From: Trichobilharzia regenti
Lineage: Eukaryota > Platyhelminthes > Trematoda > Strigeidida > Schistosomatidae
Length of the DNA stretch: 64,000 bases
Assembly: GCA_944472135.2 (NCBI GenBank)
Contig: OX235262.1
Coordinates: forward strand, 65,410,887-65,474,886
Reading direction: 5' to 3'
Both the position numbers and the translations under genes were made by a program. This document shows positions 1 to 11,148 of the stretch, in pieces. Under the pieces are notes generated by a model. It did not search any database. It saw only the letters and a list, made by a program, of their open reading frames with translations, and had not been told where the DNA came from. How positions within the stretch are numbered: position 1 is the stretch's first letter; the number at the start of each line of letters is the position of its first letter.

Positions 1-452
1 CAGAGACATGGAGCCGTGTCACGAAGGACATTTGGAACAAACTGAAGAATTTCGTTAGCAGCTGTCTTTGTTCAGTGCTGAAGATCAGATGGCCGACCAG
101 AAAAGATCAGCGACAGAGATCTCTGGAAGTGAACGAACCAACCCAGCAGGAACCGATTGTGCAACAAATATTCAGGAAGAAATTGAGGTGGATTGGCCAT
201 ACTCTGAGCAAAGAAACCATCAAGTTACATCACTAGACAAGCCATCGCTCGAGTGGAACCTGAAAGGGAAACGGCGAGTTGGTCGTCAGTGCAAGGGTGA
301 CTTGGAGGAGGTCATGTGAAGAGGAGATGAAAGCATGTGGGCAGACTTAGAACGGAGTGAAAAAGTTGACAGAGAACCGAACGCAATGAGACGTGAAAGT
401 GAAGCCCTATGTTCCTCTAGGAATTAAAGGATATAATAATATAATAATAATA
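1..452 (+). mobile_element. RTE-clade retrotransposon, 3' end remnant
   Basis: This is the 3' tail of a non-LTR retrotransposon of the RTE clade (SR2/Perere-3-like). Reading from about 110 with frame breaks gives DLWK*TNQ and then PERETASWSS, which match the RTE carboxy-terminal pattern LWERTNQ...RKRGRP found after the RT domain. The copy contains several stops and is dead. It ends in a conserved stretch (gaagccctatgttcctct, then aggaattaaagg) followed by an ataataat-type tail, as RTE 3' ends do. The same terminal block recurs, often inverted, in at least eight other places in this window. The 5' part lies outside the window. Confidence 0.75.
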
Positions 453-609
453 GCAATGACTAGCTCCTTGTAAGGACTAGTTCATCTATGGTTGAAGGCC
501 GACTTAGAAATGGTTTTCTCGGTCTATAAGGATTTCACAACGCCAAGTCTATCTCTAGTAGGACGAAAGCGAAATAAAATGCCATTGTATTTAGTTCAGT
601 GGTCTATAT

Positions 610-950
610 TACAAGTATCATTGTTATTTGTTCATTTCTCACCCTCCTATAGAAAAAACGTACCGGCATCTCATCGAAAATCCACTAACTTCTCTAGAGT
701 CATTTTCGAATGTCTCCACAACTCTTAACAAGGTCTCTACTACCTCATCACATTATCTCCTCCATGTCACCAATGGATGGCCAACCTATCTCTTTCCATT
801 CAGATTCTACTAATTGGTCTGGAATATGATGTCATTCAAAAGTCTTCTCAGTATATGTCTAATCCATTTTCACTTCCTTGGCGAGTCATCCGATCTGCAT
901 TGTCAAGACAGCAAAGGTAGGTTTTGTCGAAAATCTGTAGCTTGACGACT
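610..950 (-). mobile_element. RTE remnant, inverted
   Basis: On the minus strand this reads as the end of an RTE protein: KRRVGHPLVTWRR-like codons and a RHILRR motif equivalent to the family pattern GHTLRK. It contains stops and frame shifts and has no clear 3' tail. Together with the plus-strand copy at 1-452 it forms a tail-to-tail pair of RTE fragments. Confidence 0.55.
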
Positions 951-952
951 AT

Positions 953-1600
953 AGCGCCAAATCGGCAAATCGTATTCAGTTAGTGACTAGACATTAGTGC
1001 TGAAGTGTCGGACTCTGTTCCATTAATCAGCTGTACACCACATTTAAACTGGTACCAATTACCTTGAAGTAACAGATTAAACAACCAGTTTATTGGTCAA
1101 CAATGATATTCAGAAACTAAAAATGCTAATAACAAGGGGGAGACTTCGTCAGCTACATGAACCAATTTAAAAAACCGCTGGAAACTAAGGGGAAATAAAG
1201 AAGCGCCTCCATAATTTTATGGTACCAACCTCATAACAATCATGTTGAAGGAGGAACAGGTCACCATTCCACCATTGGTTCGTTTATACTTTCATGATCC
1301 TGGAAAATCAATAACTTTGTAATAAAGAACATTGATCTACTACCTTTGCCTATTCCCTGAAATATTTCTAGGATTTATCATACAAGTTTGTATGTGTGTA
1401 GACCAAGCAGAGCGGAAACTGAGGAGGGAAAATAAATTTTAAAGTCCTGTGGAAATAAATCTACGCATAGTGAGGAAATGTTCATAGCAAAATTCATACA
1501 TATTTTGACTTACTTATAGGGCCTGGCGTGTAATCCACTACATCTGAGTAAGGCGGCTTAATGACAATAACTAGCGTTACATCCAAAGGAATTAGGGTCA
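953..1600. other. unannotated AT-rich stretch
   Basis: I see no coding region, repeat family or structured element here. Open frames are short and composition is ordinary for the window. Confidence 0.5.
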
Positions 1601-1605
1601 ACACT

Positions 1606-1800
1606 GCGTCGGTGGCACAGTGGTTAGGATTCTCGCCGACCATACACATGGTCCGAGGTTCGATCCCCTGCCGACGCACACCTGATATCTATGGTCGGCC
1701 TGCAAAATTTGGGCTACCGATATCAATGCTGAAAATTCCATACTTGTACCAAAAATACAGTGTGGAACCAAGCTGTAAATCAAACTGGAAAACGTTTTTT
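1606..1800 (+). mobile_element. SINE-A, near full length
   Basis: This is a tRNA-derived short retroposon. It opens with gcgtcggtggcacagtgg, which contains a good RNA polymerase III box A, and has box B (ggttcgatccc) about 45 bp later. A non-tRNA tail follows with conserved blocks ggtcggcctgcaaaattt, gctgaaaattccatact and gtggaaccaagctgtaa. Nine copies or partial copies of the family occur in the window, mostly about 185 bp long and ending in an A/T-rich stretch. There is no coding capacity and no hammerhead core; mobilisation would need enzymes from an autonomous element. Confidence 0.85.
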
Positions 1801-1879
1801 TCATTTGTCTGACATCATATTCTTATAAATCAAGCCTAATTTACTGTCTGATAGACAATAAGCCGTGAAAAGAAACAAG

Positions 1880-1990
1880 GTTTGACCTGAAGGTATCAGT
1901 CCCATCCCGTGAAAACAACACTATCGCTACTATAACTTCACAGCCGGAAGGCCGGAGTTCCATTCCAAACTCAAGAGTTTCGAAAACGGT
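1880..1990 (+). mobile_element. SINE-B tail, degraded
   Basis: The blocks cccatcccgtgaaaacaaca, ctactataacttcac and gttccattcc match the SINE-B tail (catcccgtaaaa...ctacagaaacttcaagc...gttccactggg). The tRNA-like head is missing. Confidence 0.45.
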
Positions 1991-2014
1991 CATAAAGCAA
2001 CTCCTAGCAACACT

Positions 2015-2250
2015 TTTTTATTATTATTATTGTACTTTTGGCTTCTGAATGGAACATAGGGCTTAAACGGCACATCTCCACTTTTTCCTGTTTTTTGCGG
2101 TCCTCTTTAGCTGGCCTAACGATTGCCCATATCCCATGATCTCCTGCTCACAAGATATTCTCCATGTCAACTGCCGTTTCTAACTTAGATTCCACTCGAG
2201 GCCCTGGTGAACTGATAGTGACAACTTCCAGTAAATTCAACCCCATCTAG
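2015..2250 (-). mobile_element. RTE 3' end remnant, inverted
   Basis: The stretch opens with attattattatt, then ctgaatggaacatagggctt, the inverted form of the RTE terminal block. Further in are inverted forms of the codons for the family carboxy terminus (tccactcgaggccc). It is too mutated to translate cleanly. Confidence 0.6.
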
Positions 2251-2254
2251 TTGC

Positions 2255-2755
2255 TGTCTTTTGATGAAGTTTGCTCCAGTTAATAAATTCAAAAGTTTTG
2301 AGATGTCTTATTGATTTACTGTGTGGTTACTCTGAAGATTATCTTGTTTTGTGTAGGAGTATTTAATTACTGATTTCATCGATTTTTCTAAACTCTTCTA
2401 TGTTGTCTAATGTATACTTAGTCTTCGGAAAACTACATATTAAGTTGCGTGCTTGTTTAGCGCCTTAGATTCCTCTTTTTTTGACTTTTCGTTGAAGATT
2501 ACTAATAAAATAGTGTTTATTGTTGTTTTTTTCTTGAGAATTTCTTTTCATGATTATGCTCAAGTTTATAAACTAAACTCCCCAGAGAGAGATCTCATTT
2601 TATTGTTTAACTTCCGATAGTTTCCTTTTCGTATTCTTCCAATCTTTGTAACCTCATGTTAGTAAATGCAGTCAGTTGAATAGTTCAGTTATTTTGCCGT
2701 ATTCAGTGTGTGTAGGTAGTCTGTAGGGCGAAAAGTTTTCGTTAAACAATTTGAC
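2255..2755. other. unannotated T-rich stretch
   Basis: No element or coding region recognised. Confidence 0.5.
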
Positions 2756-2764
2756 AGGGTCTCC

Positions 2765-3015
2765 ATTACCCCGTTCCTAGTAGAACATAGGGCTTCAGTC
2801 TTGAACTCTTAAATTTTAGTAGCACTTAGGTTGTTTTTGCAGAGTGGATCTGCTAGCCTCACTGTTACATCTGGTTGCCATCACTCACATCCAACCTTCA
2901 CTTTTTTCTAGCCCTACAACCCAATAGTAAATGGGCAAGGTTTATAGGTATGTTGAACAGGAGTCAAACCTGGGTGATGCGAGTGTACAGCCAGTATCCT
3001 GCTGTTAAGTAACTG
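2765..3015 (-). mobile_element. SINE-B, strongly degraded
   Basis: Inverted SINE-B blocks are visible: agaacatagggcttcag, tgctagcctcac, catccaaccttc and, at the head end, a box-B-like caggagtcaaacctggg. Divergence is greater than in the copies at 6.7, 7.7 and 14.8 kb, so this is an old insertion. Confidence 0.5.
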
Positions 3016-3224
3016 AAGCACAATTATACAACTCGTCATTCCCAATGACGACAGCCTAGTAACAATGGATAAGAATTAACAAGCATGAGGTTTTAGAAAC
3101 TTGACTGATCCCAATTAACATTTCATTACATCACTTAGAGAACTACTGAAAACCAGAAGTGGAACTGTGAACAACCGCTTCATTTATGACTTCACTAGCG
3201 ATCAAGATGTATTAACCCTTGATA

Positions 3225-3470
3225 CCCGCTATGCAGGATGTGCAGACAGATTCTCGCATACAACACTGATTGGCAATGGTCATGAATTGGCAGAAATCGG
3301 AATTCATGTGCCGATGGGTACTATCCCAGGAGCTGAATGGCAACTGGGGCTCTGGATTAGATATTTCGCGAAACCTCGGGTAAGTATCGCTGAAGAATCT
3401 TAAACTTGGGCACAACAGCTGTCCAGTACTTCTTGGTTTTCAATACTTTTCTGACTAATATCGGTTCGTA
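3225..3470 (+). mobile_element. SINE-T, degraded, with decayed hammerhead module
   Basis: The upstream block gtcatgaattggcagaaat matches the conserved SINE-T leader (gtcgtgaattggcagaagtt). From 3385 the sequence cgctgaagaatcttaaact, then gggcacaacagctgtccagt, matches the SINE-T ribozyme-like module with substitutions. The tRNA-like head between them is poorly kept. Confidence 0.5.
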
Positions 3471-3474
3471 ATAA

Positions 3475-4385
3475 GGTCTAACTCAAGAAAAATATTCTAG
3501 GGGACCATTTAAAGAGATACCTGAGAGTGAATTATTCTCTTAAAGTTATCCAATCGTCACCTGACTACCAACCATCTTTGCCTAGCTACTTTGGAATCGT
3601 GAGACTAAGACAGCTAAGGGAAATAAATAAATCCATGTCAGTGAATAAAATAAAAATAAATTAACCCCTGAACTGAAAGCACAACAAAACAGTTGAATGA
3701 ACTGAAGAATTGAAATTTAGGAAACTGAATTAAGCAACTTGATAGAAAACATGATATTCATCAATTAATTCTAATTTCCACTTAAAACTACTACTTGTAA
3801 GATCTGAGATTTGACAGCGTGAACTTAATGCTTCCTTAGAGTATCTGAAGACTTCTGTTGCATTTCTTAAACACAAGATAAGCGTTATGGAACTCTGTAA
3901 GCAGTCTATTCTATAGATCGATCTTAGTTAACTCTAGTTATTACGCGTATACACCATTCGACTAAACATTCCTTCGTACTTAATATCCCCAAAACTAAAG
4001 AATTCCAGTTGTTATAGAGACAGCTCACTTTACTTTGTTGAATGACCTGGTAAGATAACAAAGCAAGTAGGAAACAGACTACTAATGGAACCTTGTTTTT
4101 CAGTGCTGTTATCAAACTTCTCCAAAAACGAATCAGGTGTTCTCAATGAATCATATTATACGTGAAGGCACAGCTGTTGCTGAACCCAGCTATCACAACT
4201 AACATTTGCAGAAAGTGATTCCAAATGAAAAACTGACATCTTTCATTCAGTTTTCGTCCTCCACACGGAGACAATATTGATGAATTTATGAATGTTTTAT
4301 GGAAATTTATTATTCCGCTGATAACTGAAGCGAACTTCTCCTCTAAGGAAATATTAGTTTCATACTGACTGAGTCTTGTGGAATT
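3475..4385. other. unannotated stretch before PLE remnant
   Basis: Nothing identifiable. The last few hundred bases may be decayed upstream PLE sequence, but I could not match conserved motifs. Confidence 0.4.
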
Positions 4386-4389
4386 CACG

Positions 4390-5036
4390 AGTGACACATT
4401 GATGGATGAGGTTATATATACACTTTCAGTTTTATTAGCCAATGGTTATCCAGAAAACTTTATCAGTTTTCACAGTAGAGATAGACCACATCTAGAAAAG
4501 ACAAATTCTGTACCAAAGAAAGCTATCTTTATTAACCTACCATTCAAGAGTGACTAGATTATGCAGTTGACAGCTCAAAGACTTTGGTCAGCCATCAAAT
4601 GCACATTCTACGCCGCATCTCTTTTTCTCACATGCCGGACATTTTCTATCCCTATGCCTACGATTAAAGGACGAAATTCTGTGGACCCTACTTCAAACTC
4701 TATCTACAAGTTCACATGCAGCTGCGGTGACACCTATATAGGTGGAACCAACAGAATGTTCCAATGTCGTCGAAAAGAACATATTCCAAAATGGTTATTA
4801 AAACATGTAGAAAATCCCAATGCAATTAATCTGAATAGAAATCCAGCATCATCCATTGCAAAGCACTTATTAATGTCTGGTCACAAAATCAATATTAATG
4901 ACTGTTTCACAATTATTTCACATAACTCTAATCCAAGGTTGGTTATTAAAGGTGATGGAAGCACTTTGGATTAATCACATACAGCCTAAACTGTGTGTAC
5001 AAAAAACAATAGACTTCAACCTTCGCCCACCATGAA
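4390..5036 (+). pseudogene. PLE-1 GIY-YIG endonuclease region, broken
   Basis: This is the carboxy-terminal part of a Penelope-like retroelement polyprotein, whose endonuclease would nick target DNA for target-primed reverse transcription. From about 4430 the frame reads LANGYPENF and KKAIFINLPFKSD, the typical PLE linker, then hits a stop near 4557. The open frame at 4561-4974 holds the zinc-binding/GIY-YIG segment SNSIYKFTCSCGDTYIGG, with IPKWLLKHVEN and SSIAKHLLMSGHKI behind it. Past a frame shift the usual PLE end (PKLCVQKTID) appears near 5000. The second catalytic tyrosine pair is present as YIG. The RT domain is absent, so this is a 5'-truncated, frame-shifted copy. Confidence 0.8.
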
Positions 5037-5210
5037 CTACTTGACCAATTTAGTATGACCGGTCATCAGTGTGTACTTTTGTTTTTTATATAACTGAGTA
5101 ACTGTTATGAACTTTATTATATTATTGTTAACCATGTTAGTTGTAAAGCGGTTGTGAATAAACTACGAAATGATACCATTTCACGAAATTTGTCTCCTAT
5201 TTGACTACTA
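5037..5210 (+). mobile_element. PLE-1 3' terminal region
   Basis: The region after the PLE end carries ctacgaaatgataccattt, a degraded relative of the terminal block gcaacgaaataaaag seen at 13.15 kb. It probably marks the element's 3' boundary. Confidence 0.4.
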
Positions 5211-6110
5211 TTTTGAGTGCCACATTTTCAAAACCCCGACAATCTCAAACTGACCAATCACAAATCAGATAAGAAACAATTTATCATTCAAAGGCGGGAA
5301 GTCAAAAATATACACGCTGACAAACTGAAAAGCTTATATGAATTGAATTTAAATTTTTAAATGTTTTTCTTTATTATTTCATTAAATATTAACGACAATT
5401 TTAATGTCATCATCAATATGATTATTATTACTACTATTGACTTCTTTTTTTTATAAAGGTTAAAATGACATGAGACAGTTATCATTTACGTCATAACTGC
5501 ATCATCAATAATAGCGCACATGTTGTTCATGCCAAATTTTTTTGGCACAAACTTCAAAGAAAACAAATAAAATGAGTCATACAGTGACTACTATGTTCAA
5601 AATGATTGATTAATTTGGATATTTTCTTCTATCGTGGGCGGAGGAGTAGGATACCAAGACGTGGCTTGGCTTGGCATGGAGTGGAGTAGAGTGGAGTAAA
5701 GTGAGGTGAGATTCGCAATCGACTATCAGTAATTATAATAACTAATACAGAACGGAAAACTTGAAGAAAAACATTTTTGTCGGCACTTTGAGAGACAAAA
5801 GTCTAGTTAATCTGAAAATAATGAGAGACAGAAAACTACACTACACAATTTTATCAACAAAACGTATCTCAGACAAATGTTTCCTGTTAGCTTAGACCTT
5901 AGTGAAAATGCGTAATTTAACATGAATAATATCGTCTGTTTGTGCAGTTTTTTTCTCTCGAAATTGTCTATATCCTACCAGTTGTTGTCTGAAAGAAATC
6001 TACTCATAATAGAAGGACATGTTTGTACTATTCAATTGTAATTTCCTTTTTCGAATTGAAATGCTCAGTTCATAAATAGTGATATTTTCGAGGTTATTTA
6101 TTTCTTTTCT
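5210..6110. other. unannotated AT-rich stretch
   Basis: No gene. A short purine-rich run of ggagtggagtagagtgg type lies at about 5670-5710. Confidence 0.4.
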
Positions 6111-6114
6111 TACT

Positions 6115-6340
6115 TTCTGACTGAAATATAAGGCTTCAGGCTTTGAAGTTTCAGTAGTAGTGGTGTCTTTTTACTGGATGTGGTTTCTGACCCCACGCCG
6201 AATCCTTATTCCTTTTCAGACATACTATCGACTAGTAAATTAAGCAAAGTTTACGACTGAGTGGTCCAGAAATCAGACTTGGACCCCCTGAGTGGCTGGT
6301 AAGCCTTCTGCCATTGGACTACAGGCACATATTTTTTTAA
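6115..6340 (-). mobile_element. SINE-B, degraded
   Basis: Inverted SINE-B blocks taaggcttcaggctttgaag, ttactggatg and a head-side cttggaccccctgag with a box-A-like tail are present. About two thirds of the consensus positions remain by eye. Confidence 0.5.
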
Positions 6341-6429
6341 GATGGGAGTATTTTAACTCGGATTTTCATGATAATTCTTGCATCAAGAATTATGGCTCAC
6401 TACACAAATCACTACCTACGATTACATCT

Positions 6430-6515
6430 GGCATCCACGCTGAAAATTCCATACTTGCACCATAAATACGGTGTGGAATCAAGCTGTAATCAGAAATAAA
6501 ATAAATAAATAATTT
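6430..6515 (+). mobile_element. SINE-A tail, 5' truncated
   Basis: Only the 3' part of SINE-A is present: gctgaaaattccatacttgc, then acggtgtggaatcaagctgt, then an aaataaataaat tail. The missing head suggests truncation on insertion. Confidence 0.7.
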
Positions 6516-6671
6516 TAATAACTTTGCATTTTATTTTACTAGTTACCGTATATTTTCGGTTTAAAACTACCATGAAAGTTTTTCTTTGCCCTGCTAACTG
6601 GATGTCTTTATTCTCCCTTTCACCTAATTATGTAATCTTTGACTTTGACCTCACCCCCTTTACTTTTTTTA

Positions 6672-6905
6672 CTTTGTTCCTTTGCGTTCCCACTAGAACA
6701 TAGAGCTTCAAGTTAGAGGCTTGAAGTTTCTCATTTTTTACGGGATGGAGTTGCTTGTCTCACGCCCAACTTTCCCTCTTCATCGGGCTTATTATTGGCT
6801 AAGAGAGGTTTGGGAGTGTGTCGGCCGGGGTTCGAACCCCAGACCACCCAAGTGGCTGCCGAGATTTCTACCTCTGCGCCACCGACGCACTCCCACCCGC
6901 CGCCA
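6672..6905 (-). mobile_element. SINE-B, full length
   Basis: On the minus strand the element starts gtgcgtcggtggcgcagagg, has box B ggggttcgaaccccgg, then the SINE-B tail with ttggctaagagag-type and gaagggaaagttggg blocks and ends cctctaacttgaagctctat followed by gttctagtggg. The head differs from most copies between boxes A and B (ctcggcagccacttgggtgg), so it may come from a different tRNA-like subtype. Confidence 0.75.
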
Positions 6906-7049
6906 TTTGATATAATGTAATTTTGATTGTCTCTTGTTTCTGTGATTTGAGATGAACTCAGTGAATTGTTATCTAATTTATTAGTCATTCATCATCTTAC
7001 GCACCTCTTGTCTTTATTACGTAACTTCTTTACCATTGTATGCATAAAT

Positions 7050-7310
7050 TAGCTTTGTTTAAACTTGAACTGTCTGTCTGTAAACTACGTAAGAGTAATT
7101 TCCTGAGTGCTTCTCACTAATTATGGAAGCTCCTTTCAGCTGACATCATGTAAAATCTGCAAGTATGTTAAAACTTTTCTGTACATAAACTTAATAATAA
7201 TTTATTTGGGCCGTAAACAGCTGATGAGAGGTGAACTAAATAAATGATGGTACCATATTATTCTGCACAAACTGTTGTTCTTGCTTTATTCAAATTCGTA
7301 AAGGGGAATA
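7050..7310 (+). mobile_element. PLE-1 terminal repeat, isolated
   Basis: This resembles the terminal region at 13.1-13.2 kb: aagtatgttaaaact, ggccgtaaacagctgatgag and attctgcacaaact occur in the same order. No coding sequence is attached, so it looks like a solo terminal repeat or a heavily truncated PLE. Confidence 0.6.
7210..7262 (+). ncRNA. hammerhead-like motif in PLE terminus
   Basis: The box ctgatgag (7221-7228) is followed by ctaaata where a hammerhead needs GAAA, and by ggtacc as a possible cleavage triplet region. Stem II pairing is poor. PLE termini are known to carry hammerhead motifs; this copy looks inactive. Confidence 0.35.
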
Positions 7311-7524
7311 AATGTACGAAGTACCTGTATATACTTCTGACTGTACATCTGTAGGAAAAGTAGCTGCCGATAACAGTCCTTTCACAGAATCGTGTTTATC
7401 GCTATATGCATCAGTGGAGATTTTTGAGTGACTAGAAACATTATCAAATGAAGTGTACACAATGAAGTTTCCTATGTGTTTGTTTTTGGTGTGAAGAGAC
7501 AGTTATATCACGATTCACTTTACA

Positions 7525-7610
7525 CTGAAGTTAGTGTTGAAGATGTCGCTCAGAAGGACAATAAAGGTTTTCTAAATAAACCGTCTAACTTAGAGAACAC
7601 AGTCACAAAT
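7525..7610 (+). mobile_element. PLE-2 3' remnant
   Basis: A block of the type gaagatgtcgctcagaagg, then aaccgtctaacttagagaac, matches the 3' end of the PLE-2 copies at 32.2, 39.3 and 51.3 kb. Confidence 0.4.
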
Positions 7611-7721
7611 AAAACATCCACCTGAGGCACAGACCTTCTCCCACTATTTCGGAGCCATCTAGTATATACTGCCGACTGAGAATAGCAGTAGTTTTGAAAG
7701 CGTCACACGTCACATTCCCAG

Positions 7722-7930
7722 TGGAACATAGGGCTTCAAGCTGGAGGCTTGAAGTTTCTGTAGCAGCGTTTATTTTTACGGGATGAGGTTGCTAGCCTCA
7801 CATCCAACCTTCCCTCTTTACCAATGTTATTAGTGAGTAAGTGAGGTAAAGAAGTGCGTCGGTCGGCGATCGAACCCCGGCCCACGTGCATGGTCGGCGA
7901 GTATCCTAACCACTGTGCCACCGACTCACC
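7722..7930 (-). mobile_element. SINE-B, full length
   Basis: Minus-strand head ggtggcacagtggttaggat, box B ggggttcgatcgccg, then tail blocks gtaaagagggaaggttgg, tgaggctagcaacctcat and gaagccctatgttccact. This is one of the better SINE-B copies and its head is nearly identical to SINE-A. Confidence 0.8.
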
Positions 7931-8139
7931 GCTTCATTAAATTACAGCAGTAAATTTAACAGGAGGCTAATCATAAGACTAAACGGGTGGGTGATAAGGT
8001 CTTTTATTGCAACACCAGGCTACGTGCGTCTCAATCTGCGATTTCGTTGAACACTGCAGATATGTAGAGGACTAAACGCTAAATCTGGGAATCACACAGA
8101 ACATTAAAATACAAGTCCAAATTAGTAAGCATATTTAAA

Positions 8140-9225
8140 TAGTACATTACAATTATCAATGTGAAATACTACTTCTTCGTACAAAGAACGTCCAGTTCCG
8201 TGACACCAACCAGCTGTATCGGCAAATTGACGGGGTGGTTATGAGTTCACTTTTGGGTCCTGTTCTTGTGGACATATTCATGACTCATCTTCAACAGACA
8301 TGAATGAAGCTGTAAATAGAAGAGACCACATATTACTGCAGGTATGCTGACGACAGGTTTGTGTTTTGCAACAATATGGATCACGCATCCACAATGTTCG
8401 AACACCCCATTGCGCCTCACCCTCACACAGCATTTACAATGGACCATGAACGTGAAAATCAGTCCCACTTCCTAGATATCAATATAAAAAGAAATGATGA
8501 GACAACTGAAAAATCCATCTACAGGAAAAAAAATTTGGACTAGCCAATACTTGAATTATCATAGTTTCCGCTCAATGGGCTACAAACGGAGACGCTCTTT
8601 AGCAGAGTTATCGTCTTGTGTTCAGAAGATAAAATCAAAGAGGAACTCGCAATCACCGAAAAGAATCTTATCTAAAATGGATACCCTGGGAAGTTCATAT
8701 CAGAAAATATATGAGAAGGAAAAACCACCTAGACCGAAAAGAAACCAGTTTTTATCTATCTAGCATATAAAGGAGAAGAAGTATCCATAACAATGGAAAA
8801 CGTAATTAAGCTGCACTGAAAAGGAGATTTTTCGCCTCTAGACTCATTCCACTTTACAACACAGTTTGCTCGTTAACCCAGTCAAAAGTAGATAAGTATC
8901 CTGCTCTGCATGTCAACTTCATCTGTATTTACCAATTCACCTTCACTTATGGTAGCAAGTACATAGGAAGGACTGAGAGGAAAGTGTCTACTAGATCCTC
9001 CGGGCATGTCCCCAAAAGTCACCGTTTGAAAAGCAAAAAAGTATTCTCACGCACAATCGCCAGACACCTAATTAACACAGGACATATAGTGAAATTAGTC
9101 ATGCTTACAAAATAATCAATCCACAAAGAAAATCATAGTTATATCAGTTTGCAGAAACCATTGCTATCAAAAGATTTCAACCCAACCTATGCATACAGAA
9201 TGAGAGTATGACTAATCTCTCACTA
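8140..9225 (+). pseudogene. PLE-1 RT and GIY-YIG remnant
   Basis: The region preserves PLE order. Near 8205 the reading LYRQIDGVVMSSLLGPVL is the RT block equivalent to QxxGxxMGSPLGPxLA. At about 8336 YCRYADDRFVFCNN carries the catalytic YADD. FTMDHEREN and HFLDI follow, then KSIYRKK near 8520. From about 8890 VDKYPALHVNF, FTYGSKYIGRTERK and ARHLINTGH give the endonuclease. One cysteine of the usual CxCGSKYIG is replaced (TYG). Multiple frame shifts and stops separate the pieces. The nucleotide position of catalytic residues is intact, but the gene is dead. Confidence 0.8.
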
Positions 9226-9526
9226 CCCTGACGACCATAACTGCTTTGTCCGTATGTTCTTGCTTTTGTGCTTTGTTCTACTGCATAAGATTCCACTAAA
9301 TCTTGATTTCGATTTTCACTCACTGAGTTGAACTCACTATTAAAGTTCCAAATTAAATAACTTTATCTATTTTATAATTTTGCTTCACTATTCACCCCTA
9401 CCCTCCCGAACTATCCACCACAATATGTATAAATTAACTCTGTTGTTCTACGCTGTATTTTGTCTTTGGTCCATCTCTGTTTCCAAGACAAATCTGAATT
9501 CAAATATTGGTTTGTAGGGATTCGAT

Positions 9527-9715
9527 TGATTGGTTACAGGATTTCATCATGAGCTGACATTGGTTAGAGAACCGTTAGTTCGATCCCCGGTAGGCGCGTA
9601 CCGATGAAGAGTCCCAAACTAGGGCAAAACGGCTCTCCAGTACTCCCAGCTGGTTTTACAATGGTTCTCTAAAGAATGTCAGCTTATGATGAATTCCTGT
9701 AACAAATCAGAATTC
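9527..9715. mobile_element. SINE-T fold-back remnant
   Basis: A short minus-strand SINE-T end (ggatttcatcatgagctgac, 9537-9560) is followed directly by a plus-strand copy starting inside box B (gttcgatccccgg). The plus copy carries the hammerhead-like module from 9598 (accgatgaagagtccc, gcaaaac, ggctctccagtactcc) and the end atgtcagcttatgatgaatt, the inverse of the start. The whole can fold back on itself. Confidence 0.65.
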
Positions 9716-9879
9716 CACTTCTTTTTTCTAATTACTATATAAGCAGTTACTCTTTTAACACTAAATAATTGTCTAATTACATCATCTTTGAAATTATGTT
9801 GCTTATACTTTCTCTCTATAGGTTAAAATCATTGTAAGAAGTATGTTCAGAAAATTTTGTAACATATAACTGATTTGTT

Positions 9880-9975
9880 CAGGATGTACGCAGCTGTACG
9901 AAGAGAATCCACGAAATAAAACGAGCTCGTATTATCCTGCAAATATGTTCGTTCTTTCTCTATTCAAACTAATTA
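9880..9975 (+). mobile_element. PLE-1 terminal region, degraded
   Basis: The order gtacgcagctgtacgaag, ccacgaaataaaacgag, cctgcaaatatgttcgttct parallels the terminal block at 13.14-13.21 kb. It probably closes the PLE at 8.1-9.2 kb. The CTGATGAG box is destroyed. Confidence 0.5.
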
Positions 9976-9979
9976 ATGG

Positions 9980-10385
9980 AACGGGCTACATGTAATGTAA
10001 GTGATTTATAAAAGAATACATTTGCTTGCAAATTAGAGTAAGTCCACTTCCACAAATCTAACAATATAACCCAGAGGTACAGTTCACTATGTATGCTTCG
10101 ATGATGTTTTCTTCACTTTGAATGCCACCAAGCAGTTGTTGAATGCTCATTGGTCAAGAATGAGAGATTCCTGTAAATTCGAAAGTATGCAACCAATAAT
10201 CAGTATGGTGAATCGACAGTTGAGGAAAGTGCAAAGATGAAGTGACGACAAAGATGTGTCTACTTCCAGCCACATGAAAAAGTTGTCTTTTTGAAAGAAA
10301 GATGTCAAATAAAACAAAAAGATGCACAAAATCGATCATTTTTTTACATTCAACAGAAAGTGTACAAAATTGTCAGTCTTGGCCC
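9980..10385. other. unannotated stretch
   Basis: No gene or repeat family recognised. Confidence 0.4.
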
Positions 10386-10389
10386 TACA

Positions 10390-10510
10390 GAATTGCCTTG
10401 TTACCAAGTGTCAGTTGGTAAGAGACCTAGATTGAAGGTACCATGGTGATGATTGCCTCCAATCATCTAACTTCAGCTCATTAGTGCATGTTAAAGACTA
10501 GATTCCTTGT
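10390..10510 (+). mobile_element. SINE-K 3' part, decayed
   Basis: The block gattgcctccaatcatcta matches the SINE-K end (gattgcctccaaccatcta), preceded by a scrambled relative of its ribozyme (gtcagttggtaagagacct). Confidence 0.4.
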
Positions 10511-10514
10511 AGGG

Positions 10515-11025
10515 AAACTTAAGACCCAATTTTTTGTGTTTTTAGTAACGACTACCAGAGGAATTTATCTTAGACTTAGCTTTTTGCAGATTCACTTTCA
10601 GTTGTCACTATCTTTATTGGTATACCTACATTATACGTAATAATTAGACTCTAAATCTTACAAAATAGATAGAAATTATTCTCTTTCATAACGATATTTA
10701 CTGCTTTCCTTCCGTATTCATATGATTTGTTTGTAATTACAACTACGTGTGAGAAATTAAGGCTCAAACTAATAAATGAGAAGATTCATGCTATTATATA
10801 GGCAAATGTATCTCACCAAAGCTACTGAGAGAAAATTATATAATTACAGTAATAATAATAATCCTAATTCAAGTGCTGCTATGGCAACTGTTGTTTTAGT
10901 TGCATGGGATGAGGAGTGCACATCCGTCAAACATACTAAAATCTGATCGGTCACTATCTGATTAAAAAATGAATAGTTCTACTTCATATATTTATTCCCC
11001 TTAATGAATTTCAATAAAGTAAGAA
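10515..11025. other. unannotated AT-rich stretch
   Basis: Nothing recognised apart from short AT-rich tracts. Confidence 0.4.
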
Positions 11026-11134
11026 CTACAGATTTTGTAGAATAAAGTGATACCATCTTTTATTTCGTTGCCTTCTCATCAGCTGCTTACAGGCCAAAGT
11101 CATTATTAAATATATCTACAAAAACAATTTTAAC

Positions 11135-11148
11135 ATACTTGCACAGAG
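11135..11148. repeat. target site duplication, left copy
   Basis: The 14-bp string atacttgcacagag is repeated exactly at 11576-11589 and flanks the 427-bp insertion. The uninterrupted inverted PLE copy near 13090 contains the site once. Confidence 0.85.
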